Below, piece by piece: positions 17,041 through 25,603 of a stretch of 39,444 bases of DNA (positions are counted from its first letter, which is position 1; each line of letters opens with the position of its first letter). Location: NCBI GenBank assembly GCA_963578605.1, contig CAUZEA010000051.1, positions 1 to 39,444 of the forward strand. Direction: 5' to 3'. Source of the DNA: JAKVCB01 sp963578605. Lineage in GTDB: Bacteria > Planctomycetota > Planctomycetia > Pirellulales > Lacipirellulaceae. The notes under the pieces were generated by a model. It was not told the DNA's origin. It ran no database searches and was given only the letters and a program-made list of their open reading frames with translations. The translations under genes and the position numbers were made by a program.

Positions 17041-18300
17041 ATGTCAGACCTGATTCCTCCGCATGGCGGGCTCTCCGAAGTGGTGTGTTGCACTGTTCCG
17101 GAAGACGAAGTCAAAGCCTTCAGGAGCGAGGCCGAACGTTTGCCGCAACTGCCGGTTTCGGCCGCCGACGTATCGAGCCTCTACAGAATCGCAGACGGCA
17201 CTCTGAGCCCACTGACCGGGCCGATGGATAGCCACACTTTCAATCGCGTGCTCGACGAAAGTGTTATCGAATGCGGCGGAAACTTGTACGCCTGGACGAT
17301 TCCCATCTCGCTGCCGGTAACGCGGCAGCTGGCCGATTCACTGACTGCTGGAACAAAAGTAGCGTTGACCGGACCGAACGGCGACATTATCGGAACGCTG
17401 GATGTCAGTGACGTTTTTCCATGGGATAAGGGGCGATACCTTGAAATGGTCTATCAGACGACCAGGACCGACCATCCGGGCGGCGACATGGTCCTCAAAA
17501 ATGACGAAGACAAAACGCATCTCGTCGGCGGCTCGCTACGCGCGCTTCGACAGCCAAAAAATCCGAACTTCGGCAAATATGTACTTACTCCGCGCGAAGT
17601 TCGTGGCGTCCTGGCGGACAAGGGATGGGACGCTGTCGTCGCCTTTCAAACCCGGAATCCGCTGCACCGCGCCCATGAATATGCCCTGGTGTATGCGTTG
17701 GAAAAACTGTTGCGCGAAGGCCGAAATGCTGCGGCCGTATTGAATCCGCTGGTGGGTGAAACCAAAGGGGATGACGTCAGTGCAGAAGTTCGCATGGAAA
17801 CATATGAGAAATTGATCAGCGATCGGGCGATGGGTGACGGAGACAGCGACCCGGAACTGTGGGGCAGTCGCAGCGACAAGGTTCCTGACCGTGTGCTGTT
17901 GTTGGGCCTGGACATCAAAATGTTTTACGGGGGTCCGAAGGAAGCCATCATGCACGGCATCTATCGCCAGAATATGGGATACACCCATATCGTCATTGGC
18001 CGCAAGCACGCCGACGCGCCTTACCATGACGGCGAGCCCATCTGGGGTGATTTTGATGCCCAGGAAATTTTCGGCACGCTTGGCGGCGACTTGAAGATCA
18101 CCCCCGTTAATGTCGGATTCGCCGCGTACTATGAATCAATGGGTCGGGTGGATCTGATGGAAGCTCATCCGGACGAAAAACCGGTCTTTATCTCCGGCAA
18201 GGAAGTGCGCGCCACGCTCCAACAGGGTAAGATGGTTGACCCGCGGATCATGCGCCAGACCACGTCGAAAATCCTCGCCGCCACAATGTCGGATTCGTAA
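17041..18300 (+). CDS. sat: Sulfate adenylyltransferase (ATP sulfurylase)
   Basis: The enzyme makes adenosine 5'-phosphosulfate (APS) from ATP and sulfate in the cytosol, the first step of sulfate activation. The 419-residue monomeric type (not CysDN) shows the ATP-binding signature QTRNPLHRAHE (QxRN and HxxH, near residue 203) and GRKHADAP near residue 321. The PUA-like N-terminal domain includes SLYRIADGTLSPLTGPM. The second half carries NPLVGETKGDDV and ends without a fused APS kinase domain. The start ATG has GGAA seven bases upstream. cysC follows 141 bases downstream on the same strand, so the product APS probably goes to PAPS for sulfation (for example of surface glycans) or assimilation. 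A reverse (dissimilatory) role is unlikely with cysC adjacent. Confidence 0.95.
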   Translation: MSDLIPPHGGLSEVVCCTVPEDEVKAFRSEAERLPQLPVSAADVSSLYRIADGTLSPLTGPMDSHTFNRVLDESVIECGGNLYAWTIPISLPVTRQLADSLTAGTKVALTGPNGDIIGTLDVSDVFPWDKGRYLEMVYQTTRTDHPGGDMVLKNDEDKTHLVGGSLRALRQPKNPNFGKYVLTPREVRGVLADKGWDAVVAFQTRNPLHRAHEYALVYALEKLLREGRNAAAVLNPLVGETKGDDVSAEVRMETYEKLISDRAMGDGDSDPELWGSRSDKVPDRVLLLGLDIKMFYGGPKEAIMHGIYRQNMGYTHIVIGRKHADAPYHDGEPIWGDFDAQEIFGTLGGDLKITPVNVGFAAYYESMGRVDLMEAHPDEKPVFISGKEVRATLQQGKMVDPRIMRQTTSKILAATMSDS

Positions 18301-18441
18301 TTCACCACGTCGATTGCGGGCGCTATTCCAACCGTGGAGTTCGGAGATCATTGACAGCAACCACCCAGTAAGATAGCATCTTGCTCTTTGATAAACAAAG
18401 ATACATGAGTACCGCGTCAGTTGGAGTCAGGAGAAAACAGA

Positions 18442-19050
18442 ATGGCTGAAGAAATCAAGAGTACGAACATCACCTGGCACCACGCCGATATCACGCAGGA
18501 CAACCGGGAAAAAATGAACGGTCACAAAGCGGCCGTGCTGTGGTTTACCGGTTTGAGTGGATCGGGAAAGTCGACGTTGGCACAAGCGGTCGAAAACGCG
18601 TTATTTGACCGCGGCTGCCGTACTTATGTTTTGGACGGTGATAATATCCGCCACGGATTGAACAAGAATCTCGGCTTCTCACCCGAAGACCGCAGCGAGA
18701 ACATTCGTCGTATCGGCGAAGTGGCACACCTGTTCAACGACGCCGGCGTCATGGCATTGACGGCCTTTATCTCGCCCTACCGACAGGATCGGGACGACGC
18801 CCGCAAAATCTCAGGCGATTCGTTCATCGAGATCTATGCCAAATGCGCATTGGACATCTGCGAAGAGCGGGATCCGAAGGGGTTGTACAAAAAAGCGAGG
18901 GCTGGCGAGATCCCCGAATTCACCGGAATTTCCGCGCCATACGAGGAACCAGAGAATGCCGAACTGGTCGTCGATACCGGTGTGAGTTCCCTGGATGACT
19001 GTGTCATACAGGTGTTGGACTATCTCAAGGAACGCGGAATCATCCCGTAG
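18442..19050 (+). CDS. cysC: Adenylylsulfate kinase (APS kinase)
   Basis: It phosphorylates APS to 3'-phosphoadenosine 5'-phosphosulfate (PAPS). The 202-residue product has the P-loop GLSGSGKST near residue 37, DGDNIRHGLNKNLGFS (APS and Mg binding), the RSENIRRIGEVAHLF helix, the lid region ARAGEIPEFTGISAPYEEP, and the C-terminal LDYLKERGII. ATG 18442 is chosen because CAGGAG lies at 18426-18431, about ten bases upstream; an in-frame TTG at 18421 would overlap that site. It stands directly after sat, completing a two-step PAPS route. No sulfotransferase or PAPS reductase gene is in the window. Confidence 0.95.
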   Translation: MAEEIKSTNITWHHADITQDNREKMNGHKAAVLWFTGLSGSGKSTLAQAVENALFDRGCRTYVLDGDNIRHGLNKNLGFSPEDRSENIRRIGEVAHLFNDAGVMALTAFISPYRQDRDDARKISGDSFIEIYAKCALDICEERDPKGLYKKARAGEIPEFTGISAPYEEPENAELVVDTGVSSLDDCVIQVLDYLKERGIIP

Positions 19051-19113
19051 CCTTCCCAGATGCGGCAACTTCCAAAAGTTCACGTTTTGTCCCGGTTGGG
19101 ATCTTGCTGTGGC

Positions 19114-19581
19114 TCACGCTGCCTTTCGGGTGACCAGCAAGAGCAAGCAGCCAACGGTGATCAAAGTTACGCCCAGGATGCTTAGGAACCGGGGGGCATT
19201 TTTTTGGCGATCACGCGCGTGATCGAGTTGTTGACGCAGCTTCCAATATTGGTTTTTTGCTTTGGCCAAATCCTGTGAAGATGGGCCTGCGTGGTCCTCT
19301 TCCCCGTGCGGATCAGGTGCATCTGGTATTTGCAGCAAGCGACCGTCTTGACCTTGTAGACGAGAGTCTATTTGCTGTTTCCGGTGGAGGTTTTGTTGTG
19401 CAAGTTGATGAAATTTGAGAGAGGCTTTTGCGTAGGCTTTTGCCTGCTCGTCAGACCACAGGTTTTTGGAGGTCGTGATCGACAGCCATGTCCAGGAAAG
19501 GACAAACAACACCACTCCGCAAACAATCATTACAACCGCAACCGGGCCTCGGTGTTTCTGTCCAAAATTCACAAACGACAA
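19114..19581 (-). CDS. Small two-helix membrane protein, cassette copy A
   Basis: Unnamed family. The 155-residue product has one transmembrane segment near the N-terminus (VAVVMIVCGVVLFVLSWTW), a charged helical middle (WSDEQAKAYAKASLKFHQLA and KLRQQLDHARDRQ) and a C-terminal transmembrane segment (LGVTLITVGCLLLLV). It is a clear paralogue of the protein at 20783-21178, sharing WSDEQAKAYA, KFHQL and LRQQLDHAR; copy A has about 25 extra residues in the middle (DAPDPHGEEDHAGP). The start is TTG 19581 or GTG 19572. It lies 70 bases downstream of a DUF1559 gene and is the last gene of the duplicated cassette. Function unknown. Confidence 0.78.
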   Translation of the reverse strand: MSFVNFGQKHRGPVAVVMIVCGVVLFVLSWTWLSITTSKNLWSDEQAKAYAKASLKFHQLAQQNLHRKQQIDSRLQGQDGRLLQIPDAPDPHGEEDHAGPSSQDLAKAKNQYWKLRQQLDHARDRQKNAPRFLSILGVTLITVGCLLLLVTRKAA

Positions 19582-19651
19582 GTCCTTTGAAATACCGGAT
19601 ACTCACGATAATCAGTCCATGATTCAGTCAGGAGCTGTTTCTCCTGTCGTA

Positions 19652-20764
19652 CTATCGGTTGAAGAAGTCCGGATCGATAAAGTTGCCGTCGTTGATACTG
19701 ACTTTGAAGCCCATGACTAAACTATCGATTTCATTGGAAATAAAGTGGACTCGTCCGTCAAGGTAGGTTGCATTCACGCCCGAAGGGTGCATGCTACGTG
19801 GCGCGGCAGAGACATACCCAATGGGAATTTTGCGTTCGTACTGGATACAGGGCATCCCTTCCATTTGCGATTGCTGTCGTATTTCGTCCAGGCATTTGAC
19901 CAGAGTGTCTGAATTCGGGCCAAGTAAATTTGGAAGTTGGGGATCCGGCCAGTCGGGATGTGCCACCCACCCGTGGTGTTTATCATATTTGCTTTCGTAG
20001 TGGTGCAAGTCGAAAGATAGCAGGCTGGCACCATTCCAGGGCAATGCCCAGGCACCTCGCTCATCCTCTGGGTGATTCAATGTTCGCACCTCGCTGAAAA
20101 CAATAGTTTTGCTTGCGCCATCTGTTACGCGTTTGAGAGGCTGTCCGGTGCCAATCAGGGCACCCGGATAGAGATACTGCAGATCAGAATGATATGGGCT
20201 CACATATGCCGCATAATTGCCTTTGGCAAATCGTTTGCCCAAGGTAAAATCGTCGTCTTGATAATAAATCCCGGCATGTTGTTCGCTGGGGCACAGGTAC
20301 GTTTCGACAAAGGTCTCCTGCGGATTTTGCGTTTGTCCAAGAATGGAAACATCGAAATCAAATTGGTCGTGCAGCGATTGTTCTTCGAGGTAGGGTAGCA
20401 GGAGAACCGCCCAGCTAAACATTTTCCCGTAATTTTGAAGGTAAACAGGGTGTTGGTCGCTGATGACTTGAGTGTCACCATCCGTAATGATGAGATTAGC
20501 TTCTGCCACGATACCACAGGCCGGAAGGACGCGATGCGCTTGCTCGTAGTTCAGCGCGGCCAAGCTCAATTGCTTGAGCCGGTTGGTACACTGAGCCCGC
20601 CGTGCTGATTCTCGAGCCGTTTGCACGGCAGGAAGTAGAAGTTGGATCAACACGCCAATAATTGCGATAACTACCAACAGTTCGATGAGCGTGAACCCCG
20701 TCCTGGGAATCGGTCTCGGTGACTGGGAAACAATTGGCAGGGGGGTGGTGATACGAGGTTGCAT
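19652..20764 (-). CDS. DUF1559 prepilin-like protein, cassette copy A
   Basis: This is a planctomycete-type DUF1559 protein. It has a type IV prepilin-like N-terminus (pseudopilin H-x-G motif family) with cleavage/methylation site RTG|FTLIELL at residues 21-24, then a hydrophobic helix (VVIAIIGVLIQLLLPAV) and the family stretch ARESARRAQCTNRLKQLSLA. The remainder (to residue 370) is the DUF1559 domain, ending with YVSAAPRSMHPSGVNATYLD. It would be processed by a prepilin peptidase and exposed outside the inner membrane. DUF1559 genes are highly expanded in planctomycetes; their role is unknown (pseudopilin-like surface or secretion component is a guess). ATG 20764 gives MQPRITTPLP, as in copy B. 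Confidence 0.92.
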   Translation of the reverse strand: MQPRITTPLPIVSQSPRPIPRTGFTLIELLVVIAIIGVLIQLLLPAVQTARESARRAQCTNRLKQLSLAALNYEQAHRVLPACGIVAEANLIITDGDTQVISDQHPVYLQNYGKMFSWAVLLLPYLEEQSLHDQFDFDVSILGQTQNPQETFVETYLCPSEQHAGIYYQDDDFTLGKRFAKGNYAAYVSPYHSDLQYLYPGALIGTGQPLKRVTDGASKTIVFSEVRTLNHPEDERGAWALPWNGASLLSFDLHHYESKYDKHHGWVAHPDWPDPQLPNLLGPNSDTLVKCLDEIRQQSQMEGMPCIQYERKIPIGYVSAAPRSMHPSGVNATYLDGRVHFISNEIDSLVMGFKVSINDGNFIDPDFFNR

Positions 20765-20782
20765 GTTGGCAGATCGAAAAGA

Positions 20783-21178
20783 TCAGGCGGTATTCTGGGT
20801 AGTCACCCAGAGCAAACAGCCAGCACCGACCAAAAGTATTCCCAGGCCACTTGTGAACCAGCCAAAATATTTTGGGCGACTCCGGGCATGATCGAGTTGC
20901 TGGCGTAACTGTTGGTATTTGACTTTCGCTTCGGCCAATTCCACTTGGAACGGAGTTGAGCGGTCTTTCCGCACTTGCGGATGGGGGTTTTGATGCGAAA
21001 GTTGGTGAAATTTGTGGGAGGCGTTCGCATACGCTTTTGCCTGCTCGTCAGACCACGCTGTTTTGGATAAGGCATAAAATGGCCAATTCCAGGAAATCAC
21101 GAGCAGTACCATCCCGCAAACGATTATCACGACTACAAATTGACCGGGTAGTTTATAGAGGCTCTTCACGGAGTGCAA
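20783..21178 (-). CDS. Small two-helix membrane protein, cassette copy B
   Basis: The 131-residue product has a first transmembrane segment FVVVIIVCGMVLLVISWNW, a charged central helix (WSDEQAKAYANASHKFHQLS, later LRQQLDHARSR) and a second transmembrane segment LGILLVGAGCLLWV. It is the shorter paralogue of 19114-19581. The start is TTG 21178, with GAGGG just upstream; a GTG at codon 4 is an alternative, exactly as in copy A. It lies 18 bases upstream of the copy A DUF1559 start and 45 bases after the copy B DUF1559 stop, so all four genes are probably one transcript. No function can be assigned. Confidence 0.78.
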   Translation of the reverse strand: MHSVKSLYKLPGQFVVVIIVCGMVLLVISWNWPFYALSKTAWSDEQAKAYANASHKFHQLSHQNPHPQVRKDRSTPFQVELAEAKVKYQQLRQQLDHARSRPKYFGWFTSGLGILLVGAGCLLWVTTQNTA

Positions 21179-21223
21179 TTTCCCTCAACGAACTGGCCTC
21201 TATGAATTCCGCGTCATCGATAC

Positions 21224-22366
21224 TTAGAATTTCTCGCCGTTGATAATGATTACAGGCAATCCACCCACTATAATGTTATCAGAGGAAGTGGTATCCATAA
21301 ATTTTCCATCATGGATACTTACTTTGAACGCCATGACGAAGGGATCAATGTCATCCACCATAAATTCGACGTGACCATCGAGGTAGGCAGCATTCACACC
21401 CGCAGGGTGCATGCTACGCGGCGCGGCAGAAACATACCCGGCTAAACCCAGCCCATCTTCGTTCTGCAAGCAAGGTAACCCTTGAAGTTGAGCTTCCTGC
21501 TGCAATTCTTCGGGGCATTTGACGAGAACATCTGCATTGGGGCCAAGGGTATTTGGCAGTTGTGTTTGAAAGGCATAGAGGTCGAAGGCGACCCATTTGC
21601 TGAAAAAACCATATTTCGTGTTGTGGTGCATATCAAAGGCCAGCAGGCTGGCACCATTCCAACCCAGGGCCCAGGCACCCCGCTCATCGAGTGGGTGGTC
21701 GAATGTCCGCACCTCGCTGAACACAATCGTATCACTAAGACCATCGCTCACGCGTTGGAGGGGTTGCCCGGTGCCAATCAGAGCACCCGGATAGAGATAC
21801 TGTAGATCAGAGTGAAAGGGGCTCACATACGCCGCGTAGTTGCCCTTGGCAAATCGTTTGCCTACCGTAAAGTCGCTGTCTTGGTAATAAAGGCCTGAAT
21901 TTTCTTCGCTGGGACAAAGATAGGCTTCGACAAATGTCTCTTGTGGGTTGTTCGCTTGCTGTAAAATCGAAACGTCGAAATCAAATTGATCGTACAAATT
22001 TTGTTCTTCCAGGTAGGGCAGCAACAGTACAGCCCAGCTGAACATTTTTCCCTGCATCTGGTCGTAAACCAAGTAATTTTGTCCCAACAGAGTCTGCTGA
22101 ACCGGGTCCACGATACCGCAGGCCGGAAGGACGCGATGCGTTTGCTCGTAGTTCAGCGCGGCCAAGCTCAATTGCTTGAGACGGTTGGCACACTGGATCC
22201 GCCGCGCCGATTCGCGAGCCATTTGTACGGCAGGAAGCAGGAGGTGGATCAACACGCCAATAATTGCGATAACCACCAAGAGCTCGATGAGCGTAAAACC
22301 CGTCCTGGGAATTGGTCCCGGTGATCGGGAAACAATGGGCAGGGAGGTGGCGATACGAGGTTGCAT
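21224..22366 (-). CDS. DUF1559 prepilin-like protein, cassette copy B
   Basis: The 380-residue paralogue of the copy A protein shares the prepilin site RTG|FTLIELL, helix VVIAIIGVLIHLLLPAV and the tail YVSAAPRSMHPAGVNAAYLD. The ATG at 22366 (MQPRIATSLP) is chosen by agreement with copy A; a longer in-frame start at 22546 adds 60 residues with no counterpart there. Copy B lacks a short insert found in A (ITDGDTQVISDQHPVY) and has a longer C-terminal tail (VGGLPVIIINGEKF). It is the first gene of the leftward four-gene set. As with copy A, export and cleavage by prepilin peptidase are expected from the N-terminus; partner and function are unknown. Confidence 0.92.
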   Translation of the reverse strand: MQPRIATSLPIVSRSPGPIPRTGFTLIELLVVIAIIGVLIHLLLPAVQMARESARRIQCANRLKQLSLAALNYEQTHRVLPACGIVDPVQQTLLGQNYLVYDQMQGKMFSWAVLLLPYLEEQNLYDQFDFDVSILQQANNPQETFVEAYLCPSEENSGLYYQDSDFTVGKRFAKGNYAAYVSPFHSDLQYLYPGALIGTGQPLQRVSDGLSDTIVFSEVRTFDHPLDERGAWALGWNGASLLAFDMHHNTKYGFFSKWVAFDLYAFQTQLPNTLGPNADVLVKCPEELQQEAQLQGLPCLQNEDGLGLAGYVSAAPRSMHPAGVNAAYLDGHVEFMVDDIDPFVMAFKVSIHDGKFMDTTSSDNIIVGGLPVIIINGEKF

Positions 22367-22514
22367 GTCGTCAGTTTGGCGAGTACTCTGCCTCAGAGAC
22401 GAGTCTGGCCGAGGAGAGGAGAATTGCAGCAGGTTGTGGGAAAACAACGCAAGCACTTTCTGGGAATTGCCCCTGCTCTGGCCTCGCTCCAGGCGATCCC
22501 GCCTGTCATTTTTA

Positions 22515-22520
22515 ATTATA
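22515..22520 (-). promoter_or_regulatory. Candidate -10 box upstream of the DUF1559 cassette
   Basis: On the minus strand a perfect TATAAT lies at 22520-22515, about 150 bases before the ATG at 22366. A second TATAAT occurs at 22589-22584. Neither has a good -35 box at 16-18 bases, so each is a weak call. The rest of 22367-22813, the 447-base divergent space between this cassette and the FKBP gene, shows nothing else I can name. Confidence 0.25.
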
Positions 22521-22813
22521 ACAATCTTTGTCGCGATGCGTACCATAGATGTCCAGAATAGCCCGAAAAAAAGTATTTTTCCGATTATAGGGAGAATCGC
22601 AATTTTTCACCGAGGGATGCCAGCCGCTCCGCCCGCAATTACCGGAAATAGAAAGCGTTTTTTGCTCCCGGCCCCTACCTTGACGATGACGAGCCCTATC
22701 CTAGTGTGGTGGGCAGAGTCTCCCCATGACCGTAATTGCAGGATGCAGATTTTGTGCAAGTCCGCCTGTCGGACAGTTTCTCCAGTTCAATTCCTTGCCG
22801 ATAGAGAATCCCA

Positions 22814-23569
22814 ATGAACTGCTATTTTCGTTCATCGACGTTTTTGACTTCCGTTGCCGTTATGTTGTGGCTCAGTCCCTCACTGTTCGGCCAGGGCGAA
22901 CTTCCGAAGCAGGACCAAGTCGGGGCTGATGGTTCGAACCGCGCCGCTGACGACAACGTGTCGCAACAGCAGATTAGTTATGCGCTTGGTTTGGAGATCG
23001 GCCGTGATTTGCGGGCCGGTGGGGTGGAAATCAATTGGGAGAGCCTGGTCGCTGGACTCGAGGATGGCGTGCGCGGAAATAACCCTCGTTTACCCGAGGA
23101 AGTGCTTGCTGCTGCGATAGAACGTTTTCAGCAGCAATTGCAGAGTCGCACACGTCGGAGAATGGATGAGGTCGCCGACCGTAACAAGCAGAAAGCTACG
23201 GCGTTTTTAAAGGATAATCGAGGGCGGCCCGGTGTCGTCGAGACAACCAGCGGCTTGCAGTACAAAGTACTCAAGAAGGGCGAGGGACCGTCGCCAACCC
23301 TTTCTGACGAGGTTCGAACTCATTATGTTGGCACACTGCTGGACGGCACCGAATTCGATAGTTCGTATCGACGCGGGAAACCCGCAAAGTTTCCCGTGGG
23401 TGGTGTGATCCCTGGCTGGACCGAGGCTCTGCAAAAAATGCGTGTTGGCGACAAATGGCAGCTGTTCATTCCGCCGGAGTTGGCCTACGGCAGCAATCCG
23501 CCAGGCTCGACCATTGAACCGAACAGCTTGCTCGTTTTTGAAATCGAACTGCTGGGAATCGGCCCTTAG
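22814..23569 (+). CDS. Secreted FKBP-type peptidyl-prolyl cis-trans isomerase (FkpA/Mip-like)
   Basis: The 251-residue protein has a signal peptide (residues 1-26, ending SLFGQG), an N-terminal dimerisation domain of FkpA/Mip type (QQISYALGLEIGRDLRAGG and a long charged helix FQQQLQSRTRRRMDEVADRN), and a C-terminal FKBP domain. The FKBP part shows YVGTLLDGTEFDSSYRRGKP, VGGVIPGWTEALQKMRVG and IPPELAYGSNPPGSTIEPN, including the residues lining the proline pocket. It should act as a folding catalyst in the periplasm or outside. The gene is alone between a divergent DUF1559 set and the YTV gene. ATG 22814 has no strong Shine-Dalgarno. Confidence 0.93.
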   Translation: MNCYFRSSTFLTSVAVMLWLSPSLFGQGELPKQDQVGADGSNRAADDNVSQQQISYALGLEIGRDLRAGGVEINWESLVAGLEDGVRGNNPRLPEEVLAAAIERFQQQLQSRTRRRMDEVADRNKQKATAFLKDNRGRPGVVETTSGLQYKVLKKGEGPSPTLSDEVRTHYVGTLLDGTEFDSSYRRGKPAKFPVGGVIPGWTEALQKMRVGDKWQLFIPPELAYGSNPPGSTIEPNSLLVFEIELLGIGP

Positions 23570-24142
23570 TTGTCATGCTCCCCATCGTATCGATGCAGCC
23601 TGCTTCAATAGCACGTTGCATCGACCCCGCCTGGACGGTCATCTCCCGCGGGTACGGTTTCGTTGCGTCATCCCTGTCGTCCCGAATAGACCGTCGCGCC
23701 GGAAATCGTTCGGAGCCGGCTCGGTAAGTCGATCCAGCATTACAATCCGGGCATCGCTCTTGAAATCAACCGACGTTGTGAATTTCGTAAAATCCTGAAA
23801 AGTTCTCGGAATGGGTTTGCAGACCCAATCTGTTCAGCTATCCTGGTTTAAATATCCGGCCTGGAGTCCGCAGATTAACTCGGTTTGGTGGGGAAACTAT
23901 CGTCTGCCAGTTCGGCATGGCGTTGGGTTCGTGTCCATCAAGTGGGCGGGGTTCGAGCCGGACTATATCGGGGTTGATCTGTACGCCACCGCACGTTCCA
24001 GCGGATGCACTGTCTGATATACGGGCCATCTACGGTTGTGGCCGTCGTCGGCATTGTCAGCCGCAGAACGAATTGGATGCGACCTGCAGAAGTCCAATCA
24101 GGTTTTTTCGAACGCACCTTTGTTCAAGGGAGGATTTTCCTC
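23570..24142 (+). other. 573-base intergenic stretch before the YTV gene
   Basis: No coding sequence is convincing here. A 63-codon ORF on the minus strand (23838-24029) and others are short and lack ribosome binding sites. The long leader and the strong GGGAGGA site just before 24143 suggest the YTV promoter is in this stretch, but I could not pick a clear -35/-10 pair. Confidence 0.4.
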
Positions 24143-25498
24143 ATGAGGCGTGGACTCTTGGTATTCATGTCGGTCGTGATCTTGACGATGGCCACTCCAC
24201 AGTCACCGACATGGGCCGCGAAGATATGTGGCAATTGTGGTTGTGTTGGTAACTGCAGCTGCGGATGTGATTGCGGTTCGAGTGACTGTGGTGGCACGAT
24301 CACCAAAGCCGTGTACGTGCCAACTTATGAGACGCAAACCCGCACGGTCACAAGGACTGGTTACAAGAACGAACAGCGCACACGTACGTACACCGTAAAC
24401 AAATGGGTACCGTACGCGGAAGAAAAAACCTGTAATTACACGGTCATGGTTCCGGAGACGCGTACGAAGACGGTTCAGTACTGCGAGATAAAGCCAGTTT
24501 GGGAGACGAAAACCTGCACACACACCGTTTGCATTCCTTACACCGAACAGGTGGAGCAGACTTGTACCGTGATGGTTCCCCAGTGGGAAGAGAGGGCCGT
24601 GACCCGGTCGGTGCAGGTTCCATATATCGAAGAGAAGGTTGTGACTTGCAAGGTCAATGTTCCCTACACCGAAGAACAAGTGCAGACGTATACCCGGCAA
24701 GTTCCCTACTACGAGGAGGTTGAGAAAACCTACACAGTCAACAGCTACAAGCAAGAGCAACGTCAAGGTACGTGTACCGTGACGAAACGCGTGCCCGAGA
24801 CCGCAACCAGGACCGTGACGGTTCGCGGTGGGCATTGGGAAACCTGTGCGGTGGATAATGACTGCAACTGTGGTGGGTCTGGTTGCGGAAACTGTTGTGG
24901 TGGATGCACCCGGCGGGTTTGGGTTCCCACCTGCGAGACGAAGGAGGTTCCCTGCACCACGTATAAGTGTGTGTCGGAGGAAGTCCCTTATTCCTACTGC
25001 GTTAATGTTTGCGTACTTGAACAGCGCACCTGTACTGTGAAGGTCCGGAAGTGCCGTTCTGAAGAACACCAGCGAACGATCAAGGTTTGCAAAATGCGTT
25101 GTGAAGAGCGGCAACAAACCGTGAAGGTATGTAAATACCGTACCGAGGAGCGTCACTGCACGGTCAAAGTTTGCAAGATGGTTCCACAGCAGCAGAGGCG
25201 TACCGTAACCGTGTGCAAAATGCGTTACGAAGAGCGAACAGGTGATTACAAGGTTTGCAGGTACGTGGCGGAGCAGCACGAAAAAGAAGTGCAGTACACG
25301 GTTTGCCTGCCAGAACAACGGTCAAAGACTTTCCAGATCACCAAGTACCGTTGTGAACCCGAAGAGCGAACTTGCGAGTATACCGTTTGCGTACCGTACA
25401 CCTACGACGAAGAGGTTCAGGTGAAGGTTTGCAAGATGGTTGCCAAGGAATTGGAAGTGCCTTGCTGCAACTGCTGCGGTTGCGGAAACGGTTGCTGA
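24143..25498 (+). CDS. Secreted cysteine-rich YTV-repeat protein
   Basis: The 451-residue product has a signal peptide (MRRGLLVFMSVVILTM to about residue 26) and matches the YTV repeat family known from Rhodopirellula. It has three Cys/Gly-rich knots: residues 29-49 (CGNCGCVGNCSCGCDC), residues 241-257 (CNCGGSGCGNCCGGC) and the very C-terminus (CCNCCGCGNGC). Between them lie two blocks of short beta-like repeats of roughly 16-20 residues. The first block is rich in TYTV and PYTE/VPY units. The second is rich in TVKVCKMR and EER units, with a Cys in nearly every copy. Abundant Cys after export suggests heavy disulfide cross-linking, so a cell-wall or surface structural role is likely but not shown. 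ATG 24143 follows GGGAGGA by eight bases; a longer in-frame ATG at 24005 has no such site. Confidence 0.88.
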   Translation: MRRGLLVFMSVVILTMATPQSPTWAAKICGNCGCVGNCSCGCDCGSSDCGGTITKAVYVPTYETQTRTVTRTGYKNEQRTRTYTVNKWVPYAEEKTCNYTVMVPETRTKTVQYCEIKPVWETKTCTHTVCIPYTEQVEQTCTVMVPQWEERAVTRSVQVPYIEEKVVTCKVNVPYTEEQVQTYTRQVPYYEEVEKTYTVNSYKQEQRQGTCTVTKRVPETATRTVTVRGGHWETCAVDNDCNCGGSGCGNCCGGCTRRVWVPTCETKEVPCTTYKCVSEEVPYSYCVNVCVLEQRTCTVKVRKCRSEEHQRTIKVCKMRCEERQQTVKVCKYRTEERHCTVKVCKMVPQQQRRTVTVCKMRYEERTGDYKVCRYVAEQHEKEVQYTVCLPEQRSKTFQITKYRCEPEERTCEYTVCVPYTYDEEVQVKVCKMVAKELEVPCCNCCGCGNGC

Positions 25499-25526
25499 AT
25501 TTCATTGCCGGTTGTTGAAAACTTGT

Positions 25527-25553
25527 GGCCGGGCCGCCGCCGGGGGCCCGGTC
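25527..25553 (+). terminator. GC-rich stem-loop after the YTV gene
   Basis: A nine-base stem, GGCCGGGCC at 25527-25535 against GGCCCGGTC at 25545-25553 (one G-T pair), encloses a nine-base loop 29 bases after the stop codon. The following bases are only mildly T-rich, so intrinsic termination is likely but imperfect. The convergent Nif3 gene ends 50 bases further on. Confidence 0.55.
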
Positions 25554-25603
25554 TTCGTGTCACACGGCTGTCCTCGGTTTGTGACGGCGGTTAGCTCGTA
25601 GAA

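Larger units (their letters stand above)
19114..22366 (-). repeat. Tandem duplication of a two-gene cassette (DUF1559 + small membrane protein)
   Basis: Copy B covers 22366-20783 and copy A covers 20764-19114, in the same orientation and gene order. Both DUF1559 proteins and both small membrane proteins are paralogous pairs. The DUF1559 DNA is still visibly similar, for example the shared prepilin region near 20650-20710 and 22240-22310. The unit is about 1.6 kb. Confidence 0.85.

Noticed and set aside
24203..25318. 371-codon ORF on the minus strand opposite the YTV gene
   Set aside because: It mirrors the repeat codons of the YTV gene. The sense strand has a signal peptide, strong ribosome site and known family; the antisense product has none.
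24300..25490. Repeats in the YTV gene as a possible CRISPR array
   Set aside because: The repeats are degenerate, coding, and spaced at codon multiples with no unique spacers.
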